Source of the DNA: Rhexocercosporidium sp. MPI-PUGE-AT-0058
Taxonomy: Eukaryota; Ascomycota; Leotiomycetes; Helotiales
NCBI GenBank assembly: GCA_020746875.1
Contig: JAGTJL010000001.1
Span: forward strand, 3,162,001 to 3,226,000
Length of the DNA stretch: 64,000 nt
Reading direction: 5' to 3'
The translations under genes and the position numbers were made by a program. The notes beneath the pieces are model-generated. The model did not search any database. It saw only the letters and a list, made by a program, of their open reading frames with translations, and was not told where the DNA came from. Below, in pieces: positions 45,430 through 58,319 of this stretch. How positions within the stretch are numbered: position 1 is the stretch's first letter; every line of letters begins with the position of its first letter.

Positions 45430-48400
45430 TGAGCTTATTAATAGGCATATTAGCAGTTAAAAAATATATTACTTTAAATAATTTATAAGTATACTCTTAC
45501 TTAAGTTATATGTTTTAAATATTCATATAGCAAAGCTTAATAGTAATCCTCTTAATGTTATTTATAACTAATTTAATTGTTTATTAATTATTATAAAAAA
45601 TCTCCTAAGTCTTATCGATATTAAAAGCTAAGTTTTAAAAGAATCGTTAAAAAGCTATAACTTCTTTTTTAATATGCTTTAACGCTAGCAGTTTCGCTTT
45701 AATAGTCGACGTAGTGATTGTGGATTGCTTTAATGCTTTTTAAATTATTAGCCCGCCAAATAATAAAATTATATAACTTTAAAATAACTTTTAAGTGTCG
45801 ATATTATCTACGAAAGATGTATTTAAAATAATATAAAGCGCTTTCTTTTAATTACTTTTATATATAATGCCTAAAAAACACGTATTAAATAAATAATAAA
45901 TAAGTTAATATATAATTATAAAATGCTCTAGACTAGGATTTATCGCAAACTATAAGAGCTAAGCGATTATAAAGGTTACGTCTAGTTTTATAACGATCGC
46001 TATATATAATACCGACCTAATTCTCTTTTAATAAGCTTTAATATATTTCTTTAAAGCTTATCCTTTATACTTAATAAGATCGATTTAAGAGAGTAGTATC
46101 GTAAGACACCTCTCATTAACTTACTTAAACTTTTAAGTAATCTTCTTAACGTACTAGCTATAAATTAAAGAGATAGTCTTATACTTTTTATTACGCACTA
46201 TCTTAATCCCTAGGAATTATTTAATATTTTTAAGATTATACATATTATACGCTTAATTTAGTCGCTTAATAAAATCCTGTCCAAGCTTTAAGTCGTCTTA
46301 ATAGTAGAGCACTTAAATGTTATTTATATAAAAGAAAATAAAGATTTTATAAATAAGGTCTGTGAATATATATAATTCCTTTAAGTATAAAATCAGCCTT
46401 AAATTTATTAACGTTTTATTAATATATTTATATTATAAGTATAAAGAGTTACGTATTCCGTAAAAAGCGCGATCAACTTATAGTATATATTTAGGCTTAT
46501 TAAAACCTAAAGGGAATCTATAGTATACGGTTTTATTATCTATATTTCAAAGAGCGTTAATAAACACGTTAATTACGTCGAAGCACTTAATTTCTAAGTT
46601 AAAATAAGCTGCGAGCGCTATAGCGATTCGGAAGGATTTAATTAAGAGCGTATTAACGTATGTAAAGACAATCGTTAATTTACTTTAAAGATCGCCTTAT
46701 ATAATAATTCGGGATTTATAATTTTAAAATATATTCTTTTAAATTAAGCTTATACTTAAAAACTTATATAAGTAGGACAAGTGTTAATATAATGCTTAAA
46801 TTAAACAATTCTAAGGTTTAATAACTTTATTTATTTATTATCCTCATCTTTAGGCTCGTATCTTTTTTAAACTACTCTTTTATTAAGTAATTCTTAAAAT
46901 CACTTTATCGTTTTAGTTTAAGTAAAAAATCTTAAACTTTAATTTTTAAAAGTGAAATCTTTTCTTTTAGTAATTAGCGGCTCGATTACATTACTACTAT
47001 AATTATATAATATATAATCTTCGTTAAATCTTAAAGATTATTTTGTTTTTTTAATAATATATACTAATTAAGCACAAGCCCTTAAAGCATTTAATTGACT
47101 TCGGACCGAAGATTACTATATTAGTCGAGGATTTAATTACTTCTAAGATTAGGCTTACTCCTAAGCTTAAGGTTGCCTTTATCGAGGCGTATTTATTTAA
47201 GAATAATTATAAGTATTATAAATATTTTATTATCTTAATTCTTTTATAATCTTTTTCTTTTCCTTTTACTTTTAGCTAGCTTTTTTACTTTTATTAAGCT
47301 TTTAATAAGTATACTTAATTCTAATTAAGCTTCTTCTGCTATAATTTAAGAATATATCACTCTCGCCTGTCCTACTTCCGTCGTCCGAACACTTTATATT
47401 TTAGTTTAAGGATGCGGTATTAAAATCATTACTAGAGACTCCTCTTATAATTAAGGTCTTAACGGTATTTAAATCTCGATGCGTAATAATTAAGACGGAT
47501 CCCGCGCTTAATCTTGTAATACATTTGAATCTCGATTAATAAGTTATATACTCTTACGCGAGTCGAATGCCTTTAAATTATATTTTATGCTTAAAGTAGA
47601 CTCTCGGTCTAACGCATTCTCTTTTAATTCCTTACTTTATTTAAGAGGGCTTTTTAAAGCAAGAATATGTTTTAAAATTAAAAGTCTATTTATTATACTT
47701 AAGCTATTAATATATTCTTTTACCCCCGAGTTCTAACTCTTAAAGCTTTTAATTAATCTTTGAATTCGTTTAATATATAATTAAAGTAAGTCTTTACTTA
47801 AGAGATTCACATTATTTTCCTCGACAGTTATATTTTTAATAATATTTTTAATAATTTCAGCTTAGTTTACGATAGACTCATCTTCCTCGATGAGATCGCA
47901 AATAGATTAGGCTTCTTAAATCGTAATCTTTGCTTTTTCACTTAAGGTAATATAAAAGCTATCTTTATTAAAGCGCATATTACGCGTAATAATTATTCTG
48001 TCGAGACGTAGCACTTAAATTTTATAAATATTAAAAGCGTAAAAACCTATAAAAAATCTAATATATATACGCGCAGTTATTTTAAACGCTCTTTTGTTTT
48101 ATCCTTTAGCTCTCTTTATTATTAATAAATACGCTTTATAACTATATACATAAATCTTATTCTAGTTTAATTTAAAATCTATAATAAGTCTTATAATAAG
48201 CGTTAAATTATACTATTAAAAATAGTTCCGAAACCACTTATTATTAACTTTAATAAATAATAGCCAGTCATTTACTCGCCTTAGGCTTCTATTATATAAA
48301 TAAATCCTTACAAATGCATATTTAATACTTAAATCCACGGAAAGATTAGCTAATAGTCTTATCTTAATGCCTTTATTAATTACTTCTTAACTAACTTGTT

Positions 48401-49960
48401 CGGCTCCGCCATTTAGCTTATAAATTGCCGTTAGTAAGAGCTCGAGGTCAATTCCGAGCTTATCAGCCTATCTCTTATATTTTATAAATCCTTAAATTAT
48501 AATAACTGCTTTCTTTTAATTATGCTTAAATTTATATATTAAGAGTTTAAACTACTTTTAAACCTAAGCTTTAAAGCTCTTAATATATTAAAACACTTTA
48601 TTATACTCCTTTATTTATAATATATAATTAACGAGTAAGCCGCTATACTTATATTTAAGTATAAAAAGCTAAGAATAATTACTCTAGCATTTCAAATAAT
48701 TAAATAAATCCTAAGTGACTCTTTAAAATAGTCTAAGGGATTTCCTTTTTAATAAACGTTTAAAAATCACTTAAATAATATAAGTTAAAGCATATTACTT
48801 ATACTTAATCTTCCTTATTACTTTAATAATTTTAATATTTCTCGCCGTATTTATTAATTTCCTTAAAGTATCTAGGCCTAAATAGCTTACTCGTAAATAC
48901 TAAATACGCTCCGAGTTTATTTTAAAGTACTTATAGTCTTTAAATAATTTATATGACTTATTTACTCTTTTAAAGAGCGTTAAAAATATTACAATTCTTA
49001 TAGCGTTTAAGAATATATCATAAGTATTTAAAGAGTAGATTAAACGTAGCTTATATTTAAAGAAAACGAGGTTTTATTTACGCTTTAGCTATTATATTAT
49101 ATAGTATTTACTAATTAATAAGCCTTTTTTGTTTTATTTTAAAGTATAGTTTATATTATAAAACCAAAGACTAGTCTTATAAAGACAAGCTTTAAAAATA
49201 ATATTAATATAAAAGTTTTCTATAACTACGACGTTATAAAGCATAAGATTAAATAATTCTCTATTCGGACCCTTAAGCATTCCTTTCATGACTCGAGTTC
49301 CGCGCCTAATAATAAGCAATTAAAAGCTCCTACATTTAATTAAATCCTCAGGAGTAGATTTTATAAAAAATCCTTTTAATAATATTAAACGATTATTAAC
49401 TAAATTAATCGCTTTATAATTGTTTAATAAAATAGAATCTAATAAAAGATAAGGTAAATTCCAAAGGGAATATATACTCGCAACTAAATACTCGGCTAAA
49501 TTAAGCAAAAGCATTAGGTACGCGTAAGTCCCGCTTATTCCTCCTTTATCTAATAAGTTTCCGGAAAAAGTAAACTTTCCTTTATTTAATTTATTAAATC
49601 CTTACTTATTTAATTTCGCTAAGAAATCTTTTATTAATTAAAGGAAAGGCTTGTTTAAGCTTATTTACTTATAGAGAGCTTTTTATTATAATATAATAAA
49701 CCGTTGCCGGATTTTATTATAATATTAATTATTTATTTTTAGGTTTAAATAAGCTATTTTATTTTAATATTTAATAAACACTTTTTCATAAACTATTATT
49801 TAAAGACAAGTATAGTTTAAGGGAGACTAATAGTGAGTTTTATCCTTTAAGTATAAACATGCCTTCTTTATAGGTTTTCCTTTTATCTTAAATTAGTTTA
49901 ATCTTTAGCCATGTGAATCAAAAGCTTCTGAGTCGGGTGTCTTATTATTATTAAAGCGTA
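45430..49960 (-). pseudogene. Nested copia gag C-terminus and pol
   Basis: Minus strand. A zinc-knuckle-like patch (CLYLKDKTHY.SPLNYTC, about 49,855) is followed by the protease/pre-integrase region with ILDSILLNN, VNNRLILLKGF, RGTRVMKGMLKGPNREL and VVVIENFYINIIFKACLYKT (about 49,460-49,150). Integrase lies in the decayed 49.0-47.0 kb part. The RVT_2 reverse transcriptase has FRIAIALAAYFNLEIKCFDV, INVFINAL, YYRFPLGFNKP and RAFYGIRNSLYL (about 46,650-46,400). RNase H has LFGGLII, TITTSTIKAKLLALKHIKKE, VINNIKRITIKLCYMNI and ends LTANM (about 45,440). Stops are RIP-type. Confidence 0.85.
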
Positions 49961-49982
49961 AACCAAAAGTAAAAAAATAACT

Positions 49983-51079
49983 ATGCCCTAATTTTCTACC
50001 GACAAGCTATTAATACTGGCGATTAACTTAATTAAAATAAAACAGCCGTACGAGCTATTTTAAGAAGTATTTAAGAGGTATCCTAAGCTCGTTAACTTCC
50101 TTAATCTCAAAAAAGTATTTTTAAGCTTATAAGCTATTAAAGTTACTAATTGTGATTAAGAAAAAGTTAATGCTAAGGGTGCCGAGCACTTCCGGCATAT
50201 AATATAAGTTCCCTTTACGAATTAACTCTTAATATTATATAATCTAAACCTTCGGGTTTTAGACGTTCTTTATATTTAGAAATTATAAGTAATCTTAGCA
50301 GGTTATTATTTAAATTATTATATTCGTTTAGTATAAAACTATTTTAAGCGTGCGAACTAGTGCTTAAATATTGATTCTTTTCTTAACGATAAGCTATATA
50401 GCCGCTATACTAAAGAATTAGCGGCCTATAATTTTCTTAATCTATTCGTAAAGCTTAAGATATACCGTAGTTTATAGTTGCTATATTACGCACTTTATAA
50501 TATACGCTTTAGCTTTAGCCTCGGCTTCTTTTTGACAAGATTTTATAATTATTTTAATAAGCTCGTGCGGTCGAGTGGGAAAAGAGGCAATAAAAGCGTT
50601 AAAGTTTATAATTATTTAGTCCGAGGAAGACGTAGCTACTGCGTGACGATCGAGCGCCTATTTCTAGAGTTGTTCGTTATACTCGTTCGTCTTTATTATA
50701 TAATTTAATTTAGCGAAATTATTCTTTTATTAAGCGATTTACTCGGCGGTCCGTGGATTTTTATTAATAATTTTAATTAATATTTTTATATTAAGAGCAT
50801 TTAAGTTAACGAAAGGCTAGAGTCTAAGTATTTAAGCGCTAAAAATTAAATAATTTATTTATAACGAGAAGTCTTTAGGCTTTAAGTATATAATGTTTAC
50901 GTTAAGACCGCTAAGACTGTCGTATAATAACATCTCAATAATTATATTAAGAAGTATATTAAAGTTTAAGCGTAAGAAAAGGAAACGAAGATCGTAGAAT
51001 TAGAGTTAAATAAGCTTAACTAAAGCTCGAAATTTATATATACTAAAGGTAGCTTATAAAAACAGATATAACTCTTAAT
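49983..51079 (+). pseudogene. Antisense ORF B of the nested copia
   Basis: Plus strand, opposite to pol, occupying the space between the gag remnant and the 5' LTR. One frame from an ATG at 49,983 stays protein-like for about 360 codons with RIP-type stops: YPKLVNFLNLKKVFLSL, NAKGAEHFRHII, RVLDVLYI, AGYYLNYYIRLV, DSFLNDKLYSRYTKELAAYN, GNKSVKVYNYLVRGRRSYC, LFLELFVILVRLYYI, LLLSDLLGGPWIFINNF and KETKIVELELNKLN. The longest open piece is 50,478-50,708. Leu/Tyr/Arg-rich and probably all-helical; no family recognised. The minus strand of the same span could in principle encode gag, but it reads less coherently. Confidence 0.45.
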
Positions 51080-51269
51080 TATTATATAAAAGTGGAGTAA
51101 GCTTTTAGTAGTTTAAGAGCTCTACGATCAACGTAAAGAGTAAGGGTTTAAAAAGATATATTAAAGTAAGCGTTACCCTTTATAAGAGAGGACTGTGACC
51201 CGAGTATATATACACGTAAGTGCTTACGAAAGCATACACATGACCAGTAGACTGCGCTAGGGCGCGACA
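51080..51269 (-). repeat. LTR (5' in element orientation) of nested copia
   Basis: 190 bp, followed by TSD GATTT (51,270-51,274). Confidence 0.92.
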
Positions 51270-51589
51270 GATTTCTTAATAATTAAAAACTAAGATTTGA
51301 TTTAGTACTTCGTAATTAATAACGCTTAAAGTAGTCTTCGCTGACTACGCTTTAAATAACCCCCTTTATATAGAGGCCGCTATAGATAGATTTTAAGAAA
51401 GTGTTTTTATTATATTTAAAACTTTATTATTTAAGTACGAAACCCCCCCGAATCTGCCTTAAGTTAAATACTTATTTTTATTAAGACTTATTATATCTTA
51501 ACTAATTATTAGAGAACTTATTAAATTAAGTCCTTTAGCTATTACGACCTCCTTAAGAGCGACTCTTAATTCAGAAACACTTATTACTT

Positions 51590-52860
51590 TGCCCCTTAAA
51601 ACTAGCGTCGTTATTCGAAAGAATAAAAGCAAAGCTCGGGACGACACGAATTATAATAACTTTAACGTTTTAAAAAGACTTTTTCAAGCTGTTAATAATT
51701 AAATTAAAGACTAAATAAATAAATAAAAAGAACTCCAATCTAGCCTTATTAAAATTAAAGCTATACTCGTAGCCCTTACTACCCCTCGGCCTAATTTAAT
51801 ATAATCTAACGACAATCTTAAAAAAGACCTTACTCTTTCTAAGCCTTCCGAACCACCTTAGAGTCGCTTATAAACCCCTATTCCTCTACTCCGATTAGTG
51901 GAATTCAATAGAGGTTCGCCAGGAGGTTATGCCTCTCCTACTCCCGGAGCTCATTCAGGCTCGTTTTGGCCTCCTAAGATTCAATTAACGAAAAAGATTA
52001 TCTTATTAAATAATAGCTTAAACCCCTCGTTTAAACAATAGCGTGCTTTAGTTTAAGACCGCTTAAAAGTTAACGCTAATCTTTACTTAACGGAAAGAGC
52101 TCGTCGTGCTCTCGTTTAAAAATTAATTACCGGAACGACACAATCTTACTTAAAACCTTAATACCTTTTAAAAACTTATTCCTTTAAGACCGTTAAGAAA
52201 ATGATTACACTCTTAAAATCTTACTTCTTAACCGGCCATAAAGCGGACGAGTTCCGGTCTACTTTCCACGATTTACATATAAACCCTTATTTTAAGAAGA
52301 CTTTTACTGAGTTTAAAGTAAGATTTTAAAGCGCTATTATTTAAAGTAGCGTCGTTAAGTCGGAATAGTTTTTTTATATATAGCAAAAGCTCTTTCTTAA
52401 GTTATAAGACAAGACTTTTATTATTAAGTTAACTTAAGAGAATAATTATAATAAAATGATTTCTTATTTTGTTTCGCTAAACTTAAAGAACCGCCGGAAT
52501 CGTATGCTTAATTTAAATTTCATTTTAACTCGTACCCCGAATATGACTCGAAAGCCGTCCGGTTTAGGTTAGATTACCTCTTCCGCTTAAACGCTTATTT
52601 AAAGAATTACTTTTGCCTATTAATCTTCTTTTATTTTATTCTAACGCTTTTTTACTTTTTAATAATAGTTTACTCCCTTTTTACTGCGTTAAAGCTTTAT
52701 ATATTTAAAGCCTTAGACTTTTATAAGCGATAATTTAATTAAGTATTATAATTATAATAAATTTAATTATTATAAAAGCGACTGCCCCGAGACTCTTAAG
52801 GTTTAGCTTATAAATAAGGGAATTAAAGAAGAAGGCGTAAAATTAAGAAAAGAATAAGAA
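51590..52860 (+). pseudogene. Outer Ty3 gag
   Basis: Plus strand: a capsid-like region with NNSLNPSFKQ, YFLTGHKADEFRSTFHDLHI (about 52,230) and NPYFKKTFTEFKVRF, then KNRRNRMLNLNFILTRTPNM. A zinc knuckle follows at about 52,740-52,790 reading KYYNYNKFNYYKSDCPE, where C-x2-C-x4-H-x4-C is expected. RIP-type stops throughout. The gag N-terminus lies next to the copia insertion. Confidence 0.78.
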
Positions 52861-52959
52861 GAATTATTAAAAGAATAAATAAAAGAAAACGAAAAGGCTT
52901 AAGAAAAGACTCCTTTTTAAGTTTATATAAATATAATTTATTAAAGCTTAATTTAAACT

Positions 52960-55900
52960 CTTTTATAAAAAGAAAGCAATTCTTAGTTTTTTATATTATT
53001 AATATAAATAAATATAACGTTACACTTTCCGTTTTAGTAAATATTAAAGCAAACGATTACCTCTTTATAAATCGGACCCTTTCCGTGCGCTTTTCGGAGG
53101 CCTTAAGAATAAAGATTTTACTCTTTCCTTATACTGTTTTAATTTATAATTTCCAGAATTCCGTATAAAGCTACGCCTCTTATTATATACGTTTTTACTT
53201 AATAATAGACGGCAGACGCGTATATAATTACTCTTTTATTATACTTAACTTAAGAAACTAAGATATAATAATTAACGTTAAATAAATAAAACGCTTTCGC
53301 GTCAAACTCGATTTAGTTAATAACCGTTTTATATAACCTTTTGCATACCCACGAACTCCTCGCTAAACGAAAGAGCTAGTTATATTATTCTTTATTAAAG
53401 TTAAAATAAAAACTATTAATTATTACTAATTAAATGCTAATCGACGTGACTTAATTATAGACTAAATTAATTAGAGATAATAATATTATTAATTCGTTAT
53501 TAATTATATATAAGTATTGACGTTATTAAAAAATCTCTTTAAAGAATAAAAGCCAGAAACAGCTCCGAAACCCTTATTATTAAAGCCGGTCGGAAAACTA
53601 AAGGCAAGAAAGCCTTGTCTACGATTACGCCGTCGCCCGAAACTTATTACAACTTTATAAAAAACTCCCTTTTTTATTTATAAGATTAACGTAAACGTAT
53701 TTTATTTTAATATAAAAAGTAAGAATATTAAATTCTTTATAATTAATATTTATAAAATAGACCGAGTCTTATAAGAAAGATATAAAAAAGAGAATCCGAA
53801 TACCTTTTAAATCGTAGTTAAAAAGCTTCTAAAGTAATATTAATTTCTTAAGAAAGCATTTTTTAAGATAAAGTTAAACGTTTTATTATCTTATTAATAT
53901 TACGATTATAAAATTTAATTAAAGGCTTTATTACTTAATTCTTATTCTCTTTTATATTATTAATTAATAAAGGAATTAAAAGTATTAAAAGAATACTTTT
54001 TAAAGAACTTTAATAAAGGATTTATTAAAACAAGTCAAAGTCCCTTCGCTTTTTTTATCTTTTTTATAAAAAAGAATAATAAAAAGTTGCGTTTTTATAT
54101 TAATTATTATTATTTAAATACGCTAACGCGGAAGGACTTATACTTTATATCGAGAATCGACGAGCTCCTCTCCCGCGTATTAAAAGCTAAAGTGTTTATT
54201 AAACTCGATATTCGGGCCGTATTTAATCGCATTTAAATAGACCTTAAGTCGGAAGAGTATACGACCTTTCGCACTAAGTATGAGATTTATAAATGCAAAG
54301 TATTACTCTTTAGACTTTATAACAAACTAAATACGTACTAACGTTATATAAATAACGTATTATTAAATTATTTAAACAACTTTTATATAGCATACCTTAA
54401 TGATATCCTAATCTATTCGGAATCGATAGAAAAGTATGAAAAACACGTTAAAATAGTTCTAAAACGACTCATAAAAGCTGGCTTATAAGCCGATATTAAG
54501 AAGTATGAATTCCACGTTATTTACATTAAATACTTAAGTTATATTATAATTATAAAAGGAATTAAAGCCGACTTAAAGAAGGTAAAGCCGTTACGGAATT
54601 AAAAATACCTAAAGACTATTATAATAATAAAGTCTTTTTTAGGCTTTTACAGTTTTTATTAATAATTTATTTATAACTTTAAACTTATTATAAAGCCTCT
54701 CTTCACGCTTACCCGACTTACGGTTCCCTAAAATTAAACGGAAAAATATAAAAAGGCCTTTAAAAAGTTACGGAATTAATTATTAATTATATAAAAGATT
54801 TACTATTTTAACCCCGACTTATTAACGCGACTAAAAACCGACGCTTTTAATAAAGTAATTATAGGCGTAGTTTCTTAATAATATATTAACGGACTATAAT
54901 ACCCCTTAGGATTCTATTCCTACGTCTTAAATAACTATAAGCTTAATTAAGAAATTCACGACAAAGAACTTTATATAATTATAAGATTATTTTATAAATA
55001 GCGTCTTAAACTCATATTCATTTAGACTAGACTCAGAGTATATTTAAACCATCGATTCCTAAAGTATTTTATAATAATAAAAGTCCTTATAAATAAGTAG
55101 GCTTAATAAATAGAATTCTTATTTAATTTTAATTTTTAAATTATATATATATTAAATAAATAAAATTAAAAGACTAATATTCTTAGCTAAAAAGAATAAG
55201 ACTTAAAAGTCTAAGAAAAAGTGAAATTAAACAGCCGATCTAGAGTTTTATTTGCGCTTAGTCGCCTTAATCTTAGAATTAATACGGAGTTAGCGGATGA
55301 GTTTATAATTAATATTATTTTTCTTTACTTTTTCTTTTTAAAAACAGAAGACGCTGTTAACGATTTAATTCTAAAGCTATTTAAAACTTCATTTAATTTT
55401 ATTAAAAAGCTTTATTAAAATAACCGCGAGTCTTTTACAAAAGAACGGAAGTCCTTATTTAAGGATTATATAATAACGGACGGACTCTTATACTTTAAAG
55501 GCCGTTTATATATATAAAGGAATACCCTATTATATATTAAACTAATCTAAAAGGCTTATAACTAGCCGTTTACAGCGCATTTAAATAAAAAGAAGACTTA
55601 CTAACTCCTTACTCTTAAGTATTACTAATTCAAAATGAATTCAGACTATATTTAGTATATAAGAAATTACAGAGCTTATTAATACTTTCACTTTAAATAA
55701 ACTAAATAATAAAGGTTCCTACACCCTTTACTTATTCCCGCATACCTTATATAATACCTATATATAAATTATAAAGATTTTCTAAAAAATTAATATAGTT
55801 TTAACTGAATCTTAATGTTTATTAACCGCCTTAAAAAGGATTCCGTTATAATTCCTTATTACTAAGATATCGACGCTCGTAGTATTACTCAACTATTTAT

Positions 55901-56960
55901 TTAATAAATTTACCGATTTAAATATACTCTGAAGATAATTATATCTAACCGCGGCGCTTAATTTATCTCTTTCTTTTAAAAAGAATTCTATCGTATTATC
56001 GGCGTTAAAATTAAGCTTTTTATAACTTATTATAAAAAGACGAATAAACAAACGGAGATTATAAATTATTATATTAATTAAAAGCTCAAATCATTCGTTA
56101 CTTATTATTAAAATAACTAAAGTGAGTTAATACCTTTAATCGATAAAGCTCAAATATCCCTGCCTCACGAATCCATTAATATAGCTCCGTATTAGCTTAA
56201 ATTCGACATAAAATCACGTAATAGCTAGGACTAAAAGACGCCTAAAGCTATTACTCTATTAAAAAAGCTTAATTATGTCAACGTAAAAAAGTTAACTTAA
56301 CGCATAAAATAAGCGTAGAAAATTATTAAAGAAAATATATAAGCCGCTTAAAACCGTATAGCCCGCGCAACGGATTAAAAACGAAGGCCTATTAACTAAA
56401 AAGTCGGAAAAGAGGTCTTTTTATTAATTAAAAACCTTAAGAGCTACCGTCCTAATTATAAGCTTATAAATTAATAAAAGGGCCTTTTTAAAATTTTAAA
56501 GAAAATAAGCTATTTTTATAAGCTAGAATTACTTATAAGCTCTTATATATATAACGTATTTATATTAAAACTCTTTTTTAAAGACTCGAAAGACCTTTTG
56601 CCAAGTCAAGAGACGCTAAAACCTCTTTTAAAGGTTATCGAGGGTTAAGAAGAATAAGAAATCGAGAAAATCTTTAGTATTAGACTATATTATAACGTAC
56701 TTAAATATTAAGTAAAATAGTTAAGCCATAACCCTAATCCATAATAATATAATGCTTCCGATTTAATAGAATCGCCTTATAAATTAAGAGATTTTTATAC
56801 GGCGTATTTTAATAAACCGGGAACACCCCGAAACTTATTTAAATAACTTAAGGCTTAGGAATTAGGAAAAGATAATTATAATTACTTAAAAAACAACAAA
56901 CTATAACTTCCTTTCGAAATAATAAAACGACGACTTTAATTAATAACTATCTACCTTTTA
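52960..56960 (+). pseudogene. Outer Ty3 pol: protease-RT-RNase H-integrase-chromodomain
   Basis: Protease region: LVNIKANDYLFINRTLSVRF (53,040). RT: LRFYINYYYLNTLTRKDLYF (54,090), VFIKLDIRAVFNRI and AYLNDILIYSES (54,400), with YLND in place of YLDD. Connection: FLGFYSFY. RNase H: GLYPLGFYSY-like segment and IHDKELYIII. Integrase: FIKKLY../HLNKKKTY zinc-binding part, IIISNRGA.FISFF (55,940) and TNKQTEIINYYI. Tail: GPF-like KGLFKILKKISYFYKLELL. Chromodomain: EIEKIFSIRLYYNVLKY (56,660) then NASDLIESPYKLRDFYTAYF. Stops throughout. Confidence 0.87.
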
Positions 56961-57104
56961 ATTTAAAACACTAACAAGGCCTTACGACCGCACCTTAACA
57001 AAGACTTAGCCACCGATTTCACTACAGACGGCTACTTTTATATAAAAGTTTAAAGAAAATAATAGCTACAAAAAACCACCGAAACCAATCCGAAACAAGG
57101 CCTT

Positions 57105-57914
57105 TTAATCCTTATTAAAGGAGTCCTCCTCCTCTCCTAATAAAAGCTCGGTTAACTCGCTATCTAACCCTTTATAAAAGAAGCCAAAATTTTTTTTCTT
57201 CTTCCTTTTCTTAATAATAATAACAGCCGCCTTACGCTTAACACTACTACGACGTGTGCGGCAACGAGTCACACTTACATTTTCATCCTCATCTTTCTTT
57301 CCCTCTTTACTACTAATACTACTATTACGGCGAGCCATTCCAACCACTGAAGTAGCGAAGACCCGCGAGAACTCCAGTAAGGCCTTTAAGTATTAAATAC
57401 TAATACTATTTATAATAAACTCAACGACTTATAATAACGTTATTTAATTACTTAAATATAATATAACGAAGAGCCCGAGTCTCCTTTAACACCGCAAACC
57501 CTAGCTCTTTTATAATCTTAAGCGCCTCCGCGGTCGCTATAAGTAATACCTCGTCAATTAATAAGGCGGCAACTTAAACTTCCGCATTATTAACAATTAC
57601 TAATAACGCGTCGTACTCCGGGCTTATAAACTACAGAAGCTAAAAAGTCAAAAGTATTAATATTAGACTCGTTTTAAAGGTTTTCCGGACCTTAACTTAT
57701 AAGGCGGCAAGATCTCTTTTAAGCTATATAATAAGCACATTTCTTCGAGCCACTTTTGTCGAAGTAATAAGAGTAGCCCGACTCCTTCGCCATTCGGCGC
57801 ACGTAGCGCACGTAATAATTGCGATAGGCCGCCGCTAAAGCTCTTAATAAGGTTAAAAGAGGCACTATTACAATTAAAATTCGGATTTTACTATAAAAGT
57901 CACGGGATTTCACT
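57105..57914 (-). pseudogene. Antisense ORF C of the outer Ty3 (Cys-rich, Lys-rich)
   Basis: Minus strand, opposite to Ty3 pol, between pol and the 3' LTR. Starts MKSRDFYSKIRILIVIVPLL, then RYVRRMAKESGYSYYFDKSG and SKKCAYYIA.KRSC. The Tyr positions next to the conserved Cys fit former Cys codons (TGY to TAY). In a second frame: EYDALLVIVNNAEV.VAALLI, DEVLLIATAEALKIIKELGF and AVLKETRALRYIIFK. The last part is an open 80-codon frame with MARRNSSISSKEGKKDEDEN, a KRKAAVIIIKKRKKKK basic run and an acidic end. A Cys cluster plus a basic run suggests a nucleic-acid-binding protein. Same relative position and orientation as ORF A of the copia element. Family not recognised. Confidence 0.5.
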
Positions 57915-58319
57915 TATTTATTATTATTTATTTATTTTAATTAATTAACTATATGTATTAATAATTACATAACGTAAATCGATAATTTAAGATAACTTAC
58001 GGAAAAGTATATATTATTAAAAGAAAAAGAATTAACTCCTTAAAAAGTTTAACGTATATATACGTTAATACAAGCAAACAAATCGATAGCGCTAAAGCAA
58101 TATAATATAATAGGTAATAAACCAAATTCGAACGCCTATTTTATTAATTAAATAAATAAAAGCTCGCCCTCTTATAATATATTATTTACTATTATATAAG
58201 ACCTCGCTTACGCTCGCGTAACCTCGCTTAACCTCAGATAAGAGCTCTTAACACCGCAATAATACCAAACTACAACTAATTAAAAATTAAAGATAATTTC
58301 TCTTTTAAAAAGGGAGTAA
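57915..58319. other. 3' non-coding part of outer Ty3
   Basis: AT-rich sequence between antisense ORF C and the 3' LTR, with a tctcgcttacgctcgcgtaacctcg-like patch of cctcgctta units at about 58,200-58,235, ending in the polypurine tract. No gene seen. Confidence 0.5.

Larger units (their letters stand above)
42912..51269 (-). mobile_element. Ty1/copia element nested in the outer Ty3, with antisense ORFs
   Basis: Two direct 190-bp LTRs (42,912-43,101 and 51,080-51,269) flanked by TSD GATTT (42,907-42,911 and 51,270-51,274). In plus reading they begin TGTTATACAG / TATTATATAA and end GCGCGACA. Copia pol lies on the minus strand. On that strand the sequence ..ataggggtg directly before the LTR at 43,101 is a plausible polypurine tract, agreeing with minus orientation. 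The internal region, about 8.0 kb, is much longer than usual for copia. The surplus is accounted for by plus-strand coding remains on both sides of pol (43,884-about 45,100 and 49,983-51,079). Confidence 0.9.
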
